A DNA stretch of 64,000 bases from Acanthornis magna (Eukaryota > Chordata > Aves > Passeriformes > Acanthizidae). A model generated the notes under the pieces. It saw only the letters and a list, made by a program, of their open reading frames with translations, did no database searches and was not told where the DNA came from. This document shows positions 38,361 to 50,478 of the stretch, one piece after another. Position 1 is the stretch's first letter. Each line of letters starts with the position of its first letter. Both the position numbers and the translations under genes were made by a program. Where the stretch lies: positions 1,302,001 to 1,366,000 of the forward strand of contig JAWUZG010000016.1 of assembly GCA_036785705.1 (NCBI GenBank), given 5' to 3'.

Positions 38361-39971
38361 TTCAGTGTACCTTTTATTGCCTGCTTTCTCTTTCGTTTTA
38401 TCACTTGTTTGAAAAGATAAGGCAGTGTGTTTATTAGTTGCAAAGCTCCTTCTTGTATTTTCTCTCCGACATGGAAGATATTCTAATATTTTTAATTACC
38501 TCTGTATTTTCCTTTCTTTTCCACTCTATCTCTGGCTTTGTAGGCGAAATGGAGGGTGATAGGAAATGTAAAGTAGGGGCCAGGCTCTCCAACATGGTGG
38601 TTTTCCTTTGCTTCTGGAAGCATCCACCATGCACAGGAATGCCCTGCTTATCTTCAGAGCAGAGAATGTGCCCTGCTGGCACTGCTTATATGCCCCTAAA
38701 AGACACTGCAAAACAACTGCATGTGACTGCAGGGTTTTTTTCCCTATTGAAGTTTTTGCAGTCTTCTGAACTCTGAGAGCTTGCAAAACTTCTGCTTGTC
38801 AGCCCAGAGACCACTTTCTAAGCTCTCTGCTCTATTAAGCAAATTCATCCACATTTGTTGTATTTTAGAGTGTTTAGACTCTCTGAATGTGGTTTATTAA
38901 ACCATTGAAATACCCTTATTTTTTTTTAAAGGTCAGACAAAATCAATCAAAACAAATCAATTTACATTTTAAAAACTGTGTTAGTGTGACACCATTATGG
39001 TAACGGAGATTGAGAAAGCCCTGTTTTCACAGGTAAATTAAAATAGATCTAGCAAAATAAATGAAATGTTGTAATTGTGAAGCCTCAGAAGAGAACTGAT
39101 TCATCAAGTGAAGGAAAAGGGATTTGGGGCTGGGTCTGCATCTGATGTAACTTGAGGGGGTGATGCTGATTTTAAACCAAATGAGAACTGGTCCAAAACC
39201 ATTAATTGAACAGCATAATTAGTTTCTGTGGGCTTATCTTTTGGATTTTTTTTCCCCTAACCACTCCCAAGCAGTGTTATTAACAGTATATACATCTCCC
39301 AGCTGAAGCTTATCTCTATGTTAAATATCCAGTGTGAAAAATGGCTGAACATATTCATGAAATTTATTGTCTCCAAGTGACTCATGTTTGCTAAATTTCA
39401 AATCATTACAATACCTGGCAATCTTGGTCACTAATTCCTGTTTAAAATTCAGAAATTCAAAGGATTTTACAAGCCATGCTAGTGCTCCTACACAGCTCTT
39501 TTCTGAGTCAAGACAGAGAACAGCATATTGGAGGCTGAATATGGAGAAAAGAAATCGTCTGTCAGTTGAACTTTCCTGCTCTTTGCAAGTTCTAAGGAAA
39601 CTTGGGTGAGGCAGCTCAACAATTCCGTGGCATCTCAGAAATGTAAGGTCTGGCTGCAGTGTTTTTCTGCTTCTTTCCCTGTCTACTTAAGAGGCAGAAC
39701 AAGTCTCTAATTGCTGATGTGGTGACAAATTCCAGTACTTTGGCCAGAATTTTCAGGGCAAGTGGCAGGCTAAGTATTGACCTTTCAACATGTGTCAGTG
39801 TCTTTATGACTCGGTTTTTTTGAATAACTATGTAATCACACTCAGTCCTGTTTATATCTTCCAGAGGATGTGAATGGGGTTGTTTTTCACACCCCCTCCA
39901 ACACCAGACTATACCTCAATTTTCTCTCTTCAAAGGAAAAGAGCTCTATTTTGTGCAAAAGTTACAGAGGG
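38361..39971. other. non-coding DNA, no gene recognised
   Basis: No gene or clear repeat. The first few hundred bases could be a further diverged part of the CR1 copy that ends near 38360, but I cannot match them. The frames 38438-38776 (+) and 38526-38786 (-) cover each other on opposite strands and have no domain. Confidence 0.5.
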
Positions 39972-40169
39972 AAAAAAAAACCCAAACAAAACAACAACAA
40001 AAAAACAAACCAAAAAAAAAAACAACAAACCAAACCAAACAAAAAAAAAAAACCCCAACAACAACCAAAAAAAAAAAAAAAAAAAAAAAACAAAAAAAAA
40101 AACAACAACAAAAAAAAAAAAAAAAAACAAACAAAAAAAAAAAAAAACCAACAAAAAAACCCACCCCAC
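39972..40169. repeat. 198-base A/C-only low-complexity tract
   Basis: From 39972 to 40169 the + strand contains only A and C: long A runs broken by single C, CC or CCC. There is no G or T in the tract. It is not a clean microsatellite unit and is not preceded by a recognisable retroelement, so a poly(A) tail origin is not supported. Lysine/asparagine/glutamine/threonine frames on one strand and phenylalanine/valine/leucine frames on the other are composition artefacts. Confidence 0.95.
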
Positions 40170-40974
40170 TTCTTTCCTATTATATTTCCAAACTCCAGCT
40201 GGGTGAGTTTCAGCTAAAGCATCCAATGAGAGCATAGTGGCACCAGTCTGGAGCTGAATTCAGCCCAGCAGCCGAGGACAGCAGCCCAGCAATGTAAGGA
40301 GAGGGCTGAACAAACTGCTTGGAACAAAATATCCTGGATCCTTCTGTTCATTTTTTGAAGCCAAAGCAACTTCAGCACTTTAAGGAGCTGTGGGAAAGTC
40401 CAGAAAAACTGGCTTCTTTATTTATTGCCTTTTACATTTGCAAAATCTACTTAGGACTAAGACCAGAAAAGCTGATGTTTTGATGAAGTTGCTCTAAATT
40501 TTGGTTGGGATTAGCAGATTTGCCAAAAGTCTCATTAACAGTCCCTGCTTTTGTCAGTTTTACAGCCCAACTGCAGTGGCTTCAGAGCCTTGGATACACC
40601 TCACCCTCTAAACTTGCAGATGCTTTTCCTCACCAAGTCCTTATCTTTAAACCTGCACGTTAATCAAGGCCTCCTTAAATCCTTCAGCTGATAGTAATCA
40701 AGAGCAGCCTGAGTAAAATTTAAGTGCCTAAAGGTGTCAGCAGTAGAAAGTATTCTATTTACTTCTTAAAGTGAGCATTTCTGAGATAAAAAGTCATATA
40801 ATCATAAAGAATGGAAAAAAAATGCAAGCATCTTGGAACTAAATTAATAGTAAATTATGTATATTTGCTCTGGTGACAGCTTGGAAAGCTTTGTGAGCAG
40901 CACGGCTGCATGGCAAAGCCAGAACTATTTCTGCAGTCCTTCCTCAGAAGAGAAAAAAGCCAAAATCTTCTGCT
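40170..40974. other. non-coding DNA, no gene recognised
   Basis: Nothing recognisable beyond single-copy-looking AT-rich sequence with a GC-richer start at 40240-40320. Confidence 0.5.
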
Positions 40975-41085
40975 GGGCCTCAGGAGGAAGGAAAGTCTAG
41001 TGGATATGGCACTGGATGGGGTCATGCGACCAGGTCTTCCTGCCTGACCTTTTGGCTGCTCACTTAATCTCCCCATATTGCAATT
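40975..41085 (+). mobile_element. possible ancient MIR-like tRNA-derived SINE
   Basis: Words TCTAGTGGATATGGCACTGG, GACCAGGTCTTCCTGCC, TGACCTTTTGGCTGCTCAC and TTAATCTCCCC occur in the order of a MIR/core-SINE: the tRNA-type AGTGGttAgaGCACTGGA, then GAcctGGGTTC, TGACCTTGGGCAAGTCAC and TTAACCTC. The similarity is loose but collinear over about 90 bases. Such elements in birds are relics from early amniotes. An alternative is coincidence in unique DNA. Confidence 0.42.
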
Positions 41086-44000
41086 AATAGGCTCGTCACT
41101 GGGGAGAGCAGTCCTCCTATCTCCTGCTCTCTCATCACATCTGTCATGTTTGTTTTACTCTTTGTGTGATAAACTTTCTCTCTGGTGGTGCCCTTTTATA
41201 ATCTTCTTTTACAATCCTCCAAGCCTTGATCCAGGCTGCTTTAAAAGACAGATAAGGCTGTTGGTTCTGAGCAGTGGAGATGAGGTTCTGCCTCAGAACA
41301 TTGGACAATGTGTGCAGTGATTTTGTGGCCACAGCAGAGAAGGTCTTGAGAGGGAGGAAAAATCAGGGGGACGAGGTGAGGCTGTGGGTAAGAGGTAGGG
41401 GCTTGCAGCCTCTTTTCCCCCTTTTTGGCTCTAGTTTTTACCCTTCAGGTACAAAGTACACAATCCTGTATTCTGGGTGCAATATTGCCTATACCATGAG
41501 CTGGCTGTGACTGATCGTTTCCAAGCATTTGTTGTTTTCAGAAGTCGGCAGCTCCCTTTGCTAATGGAAAGCAAACAGACCCCTGATATTGCTCTAATGG
41601 GTGGGGTTTTCCCCTCTCCTTTCCGTATTCAGCCATCCTAAAATAGCCATCTCAGTTTTGGTCATCAGTTCTTCAAGGGGAAACTATGCTAGGGAATGGA
41701 AAACTTTTTTTAATGCCAAGTTTTAGCAATTATCGTGTCAGGTTCCAAATCTCTGGGAAGTGGGGTTTCCTAGCAGAAACTGACCCTTCTCTCACCCAGA
41801 TAACACTGTCACTGTAGTTAATATCATGTGTCTCGTGACGCTGACTGTCAGTTTAAATTGATTACCCAGGATGTTCCCCCCACACCCTGCTGTAAGATGT
41901 CGCTGCTCATATTTATAACTGGCCTCTATCTGCATACCTAACAGTCTGTATATGCAGAGCCTTGCCCTCATTCTCTTCCTAAATGTTTATTGAAGAGAAA
42001 AATGCCATGTTCAAGATTTCTTCCCCCCCGCATCATTTATGCTGTGAAAGAAATTTATGGGTATCATGAAATAATTTGTGTATTTGAAAATTAGTTGTAG
42101 GTTTCTGAACTTCACCTCAGCTCCACACTACCACATTATATAAGTATTTATTTATGACCTGTGTAGTTTTAATAAAAATGACACAAAAAATCAGCTGTGT
42201 TCAAGTGTCAATTGGCACTTCACACCCAGGTTTACATTTGCAGTAAGTGTTTTCTTGAACACTAGAGAGATGAAATATTGAAATCCTTAGTTCCAAGAAT
42301 TGCAATTTTTATGGTTCCTGGAGACGTCTCCCTGAGGACCCAGAGCATGATGGCATACTTTGGTAAGGAAATAAAAGCCCAACTACTTAATAGGCAGTCT
42401 GTCCCTTCATATTTTGAGATATCTAAACAGTATTTGCATTTCCCATACTGATATAACTTCTGACAACATCCATAGCCATCAGGTAAATAAGAGAAGTGAA
42501 TGTTCCCTTACTTCATGAGAAAGGTGTTTTTTGATGTTTAAAGCACCATATTCCATTTCATTATGGCAATGCTGGACTGACTTAATGAATGTTTTACTTT
42601 GATCCTTGAGATTTGATGTCAGGAATATCAGATCTCGAGAAAAGCAGTAGGATTTGGATCTGCATTCATCACATGTTTGTAAAAGGAATGGAGGATGAAT
42701 AACTGTGCCTTTGAAGGAGAGGAGCTGAAGAAGAAAAAGATGCATATTTTAACTAGCAGGCCTTTGGTAAAACATGAGCACATGTCAATGGAACAGACAC
42801 AGCCATTCCAGCTGCCATGTCCCACCACTGCTGCGCTCAGCAGATGGATCTGCGCTCACTTGGATCAGCCTTCAGAAACAAAACTGACCTCAGCTCCAAT
42901 GTACAAACTTTCTGCATCTCACAGGCTCCCCTTCCCAGGCTCTGTGTTTTCCTGCTTGAAGAGGTTTAAGTCCAGAAGGGAGATATTTTTTCTTCTCTGG
43001 AAAGTTGCTCATACAGCTGCAGTGCTCTGGGGTCTTTTTATATTTTGACAAAGAAGCTGAATTGTTCAACACAAGATCTTTTCCTGCTCTTTCATTAGTG
43101 CGTGCAGCTGAATGAATGGAGTGGGGTGGACTGTGAAAGGAGACTGAGTGTACCTGTCATAATCTTCTCAGCTGATTTATTTTCAAGAAAAGTCTAAAAT
43201 TTTCAGTCCCTTCAGATGTGGTGCATTGTCTCGCAAGTAACTCAATAATTAAGGTTGCTTAGATGGTTTTACCTTTCATGCCTTGTCAAATAAAATTACT
43301 TACAGTTTATCTACACGAATGGAAAAATATTTTTTAAATTTTAGTGCTGGAGAGCAAGGAGGTCTCATTAAAAATTGAAATAATTTATTACATTTCACAA
43401 TAAAACTGTAATGCCCAGGAAATTGAACCTTTAAGAATTTTATTATTCTAGTATCTTTTCATGTTGATTGCTGAAATAGTCTAGCTTCACAAAAATCTCC
43501 TCACAAAAAAAAGCCAGCCCTTAAATTACTGTTAGCAGTGTACAAAGAACTTCATCACATGCTGTTTTAATAGGAAGATCTCAAAAGCAAACAGACACTG
43601 GAGCTGATAATAGCAGTTAATTACTTCGAATGGAATAAAATATATTCCTATTGTGAAGAGGATCACCTTTGGAACATGGGCAAACAACAGTTGTGGGAAA
43701 ATGATGTTTTTTTCTCAAGGTTGCGTTTGGCATCTTTGGGTACTTTGCTTTCACGGTTATATGGGGGCTTCGGGGGGCTTTTTTCAATACTTCTATTTTC
43801 ATCTCACTTAGGATGGGGGGAGAAGACAGGGCAATGCTTTCTTTCTCAGGTTCTTATCTTCAGGAATGCCCCATCAGAATTTTTTTTACAGTCTTAGAGG
43901 GAAGAAGCATATGTAAACAAATAGATATTGATTCATTTGTGGAAGATTATTCAGTTGTGATGATAGCAAAGTCTGGAAATGGTCGAGTCAGTGCTTGTAG

Positions 44001-44110
44001 CTCGAGGTATGTTTCCATAATAGGATATGCCATACTATTTGTACTCCATCCAGCTGGCCCATTGGAGCATAGTATTTTATGTAATTATTGCATAAATTTT
44101 AAAAGATAAA
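41086..44110. other. non-coding DNA, no gene recognised
   Basis: About 3 kb without a recognised gene or element. Frames up to 117 codons (42695-43048 +) have no known motif and are mirrored by - strand frames. The part 41820-42190 looks single-copy and compositionally even. Confidence 0.5.
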
Positions 44111-44520
44111 ACATGTAAATGAACCTGAGTGGTAGTAATAGATGATTTTAATTACCCAGACACAGACAAGATTGCATTAAGCAGAGGAAATATATTTCTA
44201 AATCTGGAATGAGAGTGCTTTCTAATTCAATCTGGACATCAGCTGACAGGCAAAGAAACAAGGCTGGGTTTGACTGTAACTTGGAAAGGAGGTTGACAAA
44301 ATAATGTTAGAGGACAATTTGGGCTTCAGTATAGTAGTTGGGGTCACAAGTACACTACAGAAGGATTTAAAATGACGATCAAAGCTATGGAGGGAAGCAA
44401 AAGAGAGGACCCCAACCATCAAGTTCAAAATAGCAAACTGGGATACCACGTAAAGCAAATTAAATAAAGCATTAAAGAGAAAGATGATAGAAACCAAGAG
44501 GGCTCAAATGAACACTGAAT
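44111..44520 (+). pseudogene. CR1-like ORF2 endonuclease-region remnant
   Basis: On the + strand, VVIDDFNYPDTD at 44132-44167 resembles the GDFN(H/Y)P motif of the apurinic/apyrimidinic-type endonuclease that CR1 ORF2 carries ahead of its reverse transcriptase. The first G is D here. The following 350 bases resemble, loosely and in order, the region that separates the endonuclease from the reverse transcriptase in old CR1/L3-type elements. Stops and frameshifts are frequent, so no protein can be made. The match rests mainly on this motif and on the RT-like word further on at 46444. Confidence 0.5.
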
Positions 44521-46399
44521 ATTCTGTGATATACAGATTTGACAAATGGCTTGCCTTACACCTGGGTGAATTCTCATTTATTAGAGGCTGGGAAAATAAC
44601 CCCTTCTTCAAATGTAAGATGAAACTCCTGTGTGCTGCTTAAAACTCATAGATCTACTGGTCACTGAAGGCAAAAGGGAATCCACAAATTTTTGTGACAG
44701 TCTATAAAGACTGACCTCCTTCTACCCCTCTTTGTTTGCAGTTAGACTCATACTTGGAGGAGTTCTTCAGATTCCCTCTCAGTGTTTGGTTCTAATTTAT
44801 TTAATTTCCTGTACCTGCCCCTTTTCCCTTGTTTGTATTCTCCTCACATTTCAGCAGTGCAGGTGCTACAGAGCAGTAATAATATAAAAACCATGAGCTA
44901 TTGGTTCATAGGAGCCAGACCTGGAAGGGATCATGTAGGATGCCAAGTCAAATGTAGTTCTGTAGTTAGGTGCAAGCATGTGATAGACATTTATACTCTG
45001 GAAGGGTTTTCAGAACATCTGTTCTGTTCCCTAAGCCACCAACCTCTCCCCAGCACCCCAGAGCAAGTGAAGGGGAAAGTTCAGGTAAAGAGCCTGAAAG
45101 TCACAGAGGCTGTGCCACAGAAAGAGGGAGAGAGATCCCAGAGGTTGTGATGCCACTGAATAGATAACATTCCCAAATGACCCCAGTCATTCCCATTCCC
45201 TGAAAATGAGCCTCATGAGAAGGACGTGGTTCTCATGCCATGCTTCATATAACTGCAGCTCTGTAAAGATCACCATGGCCAGTTTCAGATTTCTGTGATG
45301 TTTCAGCTCCGCTGTGTGCCTGATGTGACATAACTCCAAAGCTGTCACTTGCCTGCAGTTTCCACCAGGGCTGCCAGCTGCTCCAAAGCCATCCGTAGGT
45401 TTAGCTGGGAGCAATCTCACTACCAGTTGAAGAGGCATGGAGAGCATTTGAGAGAGGAGGACTGGCTGGAACAGATCATGGCTGTTGCTGTAGCCTTCTG
45501 CTCACCAGCAGCCTCCTGATATGACCACATATTTACACCCACAATAACACCACCATCCCCTCCATGGACCAGGCACTGCTCCGTGGCTCTTCCCTGTCAC
45601 ATGCTTGGGGAGACACAAGGAACCTCCTTCCCCTCCCCTCCTCCTCGATCTGCCTGTGGGCAGAACCTTGCCTCAGAGTTGTTACCTCCATGCAGCCATA
45701 GGATGTGATAATATGGTGCTCTGCATGTTGAGAATTTGAGCCATTAAGGGCCTGGAGAAAGAATGGCTTCTCCTCTCGTGGCTTCATGGGGAGGACAAGA
45801 GGGATCTTTGGCTCCACACCTCTTTCCTCAGAAGCTCTTGACTGACCTCCGAGGAGTATGTGAGTTTTGAGATTGAGTTCCAAGTAAAATTGAAGCATGG
45901 ATCTGGCTCTGGATTAATACAGTTGTTGAAATCCATGCTACAGATACTATTTTCTTTATTTTTTTCTCCTGTATGTGATGCTCAGGTAAAAACTGAATTT
46001 TGTCTCTCATTCAGGGTTGTCTTTGAGAGGAGGCAAAAATGGAGGGAAGCACAAGTGGTCAGTCCAGCCCTAAGGCCCAAGATGCTCAAAAGATGGAGAC
46101 CTGAGGAGGGTTTACCAAATTGCCGATATGAACATATGAAACAAAAGTCCCAGGGAATTAAGGATAACACCCTTATTTCTCTGTCTCAAGAAAGCTGAAG
46201 TAAACAGCAAGGTAATGAGGCTATCCAGCTATCAAAAATCATGGCTGGGAAGTTAGTGGCAATTGGGTTGATAATGTTTCTGACAGTTCGAATGATTTCT
46301 TCCCTTCAGCATTGACAAAAGGAGCTGAAGGTCAAATTTCTGTGCATAAGATACATTTTCCTTGGGGGGGAAAAGTGAAATGTTAAAAGACTCCATGAT
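44521..46399. other. DNA between two CR1-like remnants
   Basis: This 1.9 kb separates endonuclease-like and reverse-transcriptase-like pieces that should lie closer in one element. A weak CR1 3'-end match in the opposite orientation (TCATAGGAGCCAGACCTGGA at 44906) could mark a nested insertion. The section 45180-45860 is GC-richer. Frames up to 122 codons show no domain (44782-45150 +, 45533-45898 -). Confidence 0.4.
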
Positions 46400-46520
46400 T
46401 ATACCAGAGAAGATAGGCAATTAGAAGTATTAAAAATTGACAGGCAGCAGATCCTTATGAATTATATCTCAGAATTCAACAAGTAGCAATGGAGATAACA
46501 AAGACCTTTTGCTGCTGAGT
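46400..46520 (+). pseudogene. CR1-like reverse-transcriptase remnant
   Basis: The + strand reads AADPYELYLRIQQVA at 46444-46488, which lines up with the KAPDPDELHPRILKELA phrase found just before the reverse-transcriptase palm in CR1/L3 elements. The KAPG-type word is degraded to AADP. Only about 100 bases are convincing. With the endonuclease-like remnant at 44.13 kb on the same strand, it suggests a single old LINE broken by later DNA. Confidence 0.5.
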
Positions 46521-46741
46521 TTTGACAGGTCACCCCAGGCAAGAGCATAGGGTAAGAACAGCAAAAGGCAGGGCACAATGAAGTAACACTGAGTAAAAAC
46601 TGACTGGGAGAAAAAAAGAAGTAAGCAAAGTCTGTGTTTATCTTGAGCAGAAGATGAGCTCAAGTAAGTGCTGTTCAGGGATGAAAACAGAAAAACATCT
46701 GGTGATCTTGGACCTAATGGAAAGACCTAGGAAAGGCTGTC
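46521..46741. other. non-coding DNA
   Basis: Probably further diverged CR1 sequence, but unmatched. It contains a small inverted repeat (46642-46664, arms CTTGAGC/GCTCAAG). Confidence 0.4.
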
Positions 46742-46780
46742 AAAAAAAAAAAAAAAAAAGAAAAAAAGAAAAAGAAAAAT
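46742..46780. repeat. A-rich simple repeat
   Basis: An A run of 18 followed by A-rich sequence with single G interruptions (GAAAAAAAGAAAAAG). It could be the oligo(A) end of some retrosequence, but no body is recognisable upstream. Confidence 0.9.
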
Positions 46781-47949
46781 ACTGCTGGGAAAGTAGGGAA
46801 GAGGGATCCAGCCAAAAAATGGTTTAGGTTTTCCGGTCCTACCCATTCAGTTCAGTCCCTGGACAACCTGCCACGGAATGGATATCCCAGCAGAAGGATG
46901 GCTTTCCCAAAGCACAGCCACCAATTCAGAAATGGCCCTTAGAGAAGCCCTAAAGCTAATCCCTGTCCTCTTCTTGCCACTGCTCTCCATGGCTTCTGCG
47001 CTGTGCTCATCCTCCCACTCCTGAAACACCTTAGTCTAAACGTGAAATGAATGAAGGCCACTTCTGTTGGCCCTATTGCTGCTACCTGCACAGCTTCCAT
47101 GGCTGAAAATGCGTAACACCCCAAGAATCCTGGGGTGAGGGTAGAGGAGAGAGCATTTTGTTCCCCTGGGAGACAGGGAAAGGCTCTGCCAGCATTTCCT
47201 GGTACTGCCTCTGTTTGAGAGTTATTTGGAAGAACGACAGTCATGGTCAGAGCAGAAGATTGAATTGATGCAATTAAATATGCTGTCACAGATGATCTTA
47301 TGGAGAGGAATCATCCCTTTCCTGGCATTAATTACAAATAGTACAGGGGATAATGACCAGTCCTTTAGGCCTCTTTCTGCTGTAATGTATAGCGTGTCAT
47401 ACCTTTACCCTTTCATTAGCTTTCACTTTTAAAAATTTTTGAATTATTGCTGTGTTAAGGCAGCACAAAAAGACTCTGGTTCTGTAAAAGAAATAGGGAG
47501 GAAATAAGTTGTCTTGTAGGCTAGGTGGGCAAAACAGGGTTGAAATGGGTCCCAAAGCATAAAACAGGGATATGTGAGTTACAGAGAGAAAGTGATTTGC
47601 GCATTTCATGAAGGGAGTTAATAAAGGAGAGTCAGATTGTGCAGGGGTGGGCAGAAGAGCTAATTTCAGTGCCTTATTCAGCAACGGGCTTTAGGCTTAT
47701 CGAGAACCTCCATGAATAACTAATACAAATACTGTAATAAATAACAGTGACAAATAAAGCTATGCAGCAATTTATGGAGATTTTTTTCCTATTTGCATTT
47801 TGATATCTTTTAGAAAGTGATTATTTTTTATTAAAAGAAAAAAAAGCTAAGAAAATTCTGAAGCGCATTTTGTTTATTTGAAGACTGAAGAAAAAAAAGA
47901 GCCATTAGCAAGAGCTGAGTAGTTAAATTGTTTTCAAGCCAAGAGAATC
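46781..47949. other. non-coding DNA, no gene recognised
   Basis: No gene recognised. The GC-richer section 46840-47210 carries overlapping - strand frames (46847-47029, 46939-47289) without known motifs. Confidence 0.5.
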
Positions 47950-48035
47950 CTTCATTCCAGGCCTACCTGAGTAACTTACTTAGTGACCTTGTATAAGTCA
48001 TCTGATTTCCTCATAACTTTACCAACGCTAGGGGA
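47950..48035 (+). mobile_element. possible ancient MIR-like SINE core
   Basis: TTAGTGACCTTGTATAAGTC followed by ATCTGATTTCCTCATAAC resembles the MIR core phrase TGTGACCTTGGGCAAGTCAC, TTAACCTCTCTG, then CTCAGTTTCCTCAT. The match is short and degenerate, so this is a tentative call. Confidence 0.38.
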
Positions 48036-50329
48036 AAAATAGGAAAAAAAATCAGGGCCTCACTTAGAATCAGGTTTCACATCTGATCTGTTTTCCCTTC
48101 AAAAGTGAACTATGGAAATAAGAAAGACAACTATTGTTTAAATACTGGGGGAAAAAAATGGAAGCAAGATGAGATAAGGGAAATGGCTGCATTTTGTGAC
48201 CCACTCTGACAATGACCCAAGAGTGAACAAACCCCAGGTATCCAGTAAGAGTGAGCACGGCCATTATGAGCCCAAGCAATGGGCACAGCTATGCTCATTG
48301 CTACCCTTGTGTAAGTCTGTTTTACACTCCAGCTTTTCACAGCAATTGTCCCGATCAGAGACAGAGCAGGAGTTCTAAAAAGCCTGAGGCAACTCAGCCT
48401 GGCTGCAAGGTGCTGAAAATCCAAGCACCAGAGCTAGATTCCGGGTTCTGCGCTTGATGTGCTTTGTTAGGAGGGAGTTTTGCCTCATTTCCCTTTCAAT
48501 CTTTTTTCGGTTTGTCTTTAGTAATTTTAACAAACAATTTTTATGAGTTTTTAAGGAAAAAGCATTAATAGTGCTTCCTGTAAGGAAGTACTGATCTTCT
48601 CAGTAAGACCCAGGCTCTATTTAAACCTTTCTTTACTTTAGGAAGAAATGTCGATTTACTTCCAGTTCCTCTTCAGCATGTCATTCTGTAAAGACCCAAG
48701 AAAACCTGAACTCTAAGGAAACTGCTCTAGGAACTTGCTCAGGAATTTTGTGCATACTACAGAGCAAGAGCAGATGAAACCATTCTGATTTTATTTTTTG
48801 GACAACTTACTATTTTATACATCGGTCCTTCTAAACTATGGCTGAAAAATACAATAAATAAAACCACTTGAAAATGCTGTGAAGCTCTCAAATAACCTAT
48901 ACAGTTTCACCCACGAATTTGAGGAAGACATTTTGGCCAATTCTATAATCTGTTCTATTAAGCATTAGGCATTAAAACACAGCTTTATTGTAGCTGAGAA
49001 ACCTGTCAAAACTCAAGTGAAATTCTCACAGTTTGGCTATCATTTTCACGCAAAGATGGTTTTCTTAACCAAAGTCATTGGCTAAAAAGAAATCAATTAT
49101 TTACTTTTTATTTTGCCTTATTTGAATGGTTATATAATTGATCTGGCTACAGCAACACAACTATTGCCCATTATTTTGTTTATGAATTTCATTAAAAATG
49201 AGATTTTTTTTACCCTTCTAGTCCTGTGCCAGGAATTTATCTAAGAATAGCCATAAGTGCATAAATATTCCACTGCTGTCTGTCAACCATTGACACAAAA
49301 AAACCCCCAGATCTAACTTTGATTCTATCAGGCAATTTTTTCCTATCCTTTGTTTTACCTGACAGAAGAAAAGTGTCTTGGTTTGAGACTTGATAATGCT
49401 CAAGAAAATAGGGTCAAGCAAGAATTTCTAGATTGATTGATTCTGAAGCTTCAATGTTAAATGCTCTTCAGGGTTACTCTTAGGTGATGGTCAATGTAGA
49501 TAGTTTGTTTAATTTTTATTTTTGACTTGTTCAGATTTCAATAAACTGGAAAACATCCACTGAAACTTAATTCACCATAATCACACCTTGGCGGAAATTC
49601 TGCAGTTCTCAGAATTTAGTCTGGATGGGAGGATTTATAATTTTCCACTTTAAACTCAAAATTGTCTTTGAGAATTCACTGAAATTCCCAGAGAATCTGG
49701 CTTCAATTTTGAAATTTCAGAAAAGATCCCCAAATACTTATATTCCTCATAATAAGAAAGATTATTAAGCAAAGCTTTTGCAAAACACACACAAAAGATT
49801 AATAATTACCCCTTCTATTTATATATCTTGCTTTGTTTGTCCCATATTGCCTGTGTATGATGTCACTGTTATTGTGAATTCTGCTGCTTCCTAGACTACT
49901 GCTTTTATTTCCTGAGAAGATGTATGGCCAGCTTGAGAAGGTGTACAGCAGTCTTGCATGTGTATTCTGGCTCAACCCTTTCTTCTTCCTACTATGTTTG
50001 CCAAGAATTACACATGCAGAAACGTCACTCACGTTGTCAACAGGGACAATCTTGTCACAATTGCAGAGGAGGAAAAGAGCTGCCTGCTTCTTTTGCATCT
50101 ATTTGTCAGGGTAGAAATATCAGAGAATGTTTCCTTCCTGACCCAAGCATTCAGCAGTGTGATGCTATTGTTCACATCCAAAAAAAAAAAAAGATGCACA
50201 GGTTTGGCACAGGAGTGTAGAATGCGTGACTGAGAGAGGACATGAGACCTCCCATTGCCATCACACCCTCTCAAAGTGAGGGTGGTGGATCCAGAGCCCA
50301 GCGAGGCTGAGCTTGGCTCTCCAGAGCTG
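48036..50329. other. non-coding DNA, no gene recognised
   Basis: AT-rich and unassigned. Overlapping frames on both strands at 49799-50274 show no family motif. An A12 run is at 50180-50191. The last 60 bases may already belong to the CR1 copy that follows. Confidence 0.5.
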
Positions 50330-50478
50330 GCACAGGGCTGTTATCCAAGCTGCATGGAGCCTTGGGCAGTCTGATCTCATGGGTGGCATCCCTGCCCATG
50401 CTGGGGTGGTGGAAATGAGATGATTTTTATGGTCCCTTCCATGCTAAGCCATTTTATGGTTATATGATCCTGTGATGC
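50330..50478 (+). mobile_element. CR1 LINE 3' end
   Basis: The + strand shows GAGCCTTGGGCAGTCTGATC, GTGGCATCCCTGCCCATGC, TGGAAATGAGATGATTTTTA, GGTCCCTTCCATGCTAAGCC, then ATTTTATGG and CCTGTGATG. This is the CR1 3' end in its usual order, with the octamer tail degraded. The copy is 5'-truncated at about 150 bases, possibly reaching back to 50265. It has no coding capacity. Confidence 0.88.

Noticed and set aside
39870..40237. Lysine/asparagine- or phenylalanine/valine-rich frames of about 100 codons
   Set aside because: They run through the A/C-only tract on opposite strands and reflect composition only.
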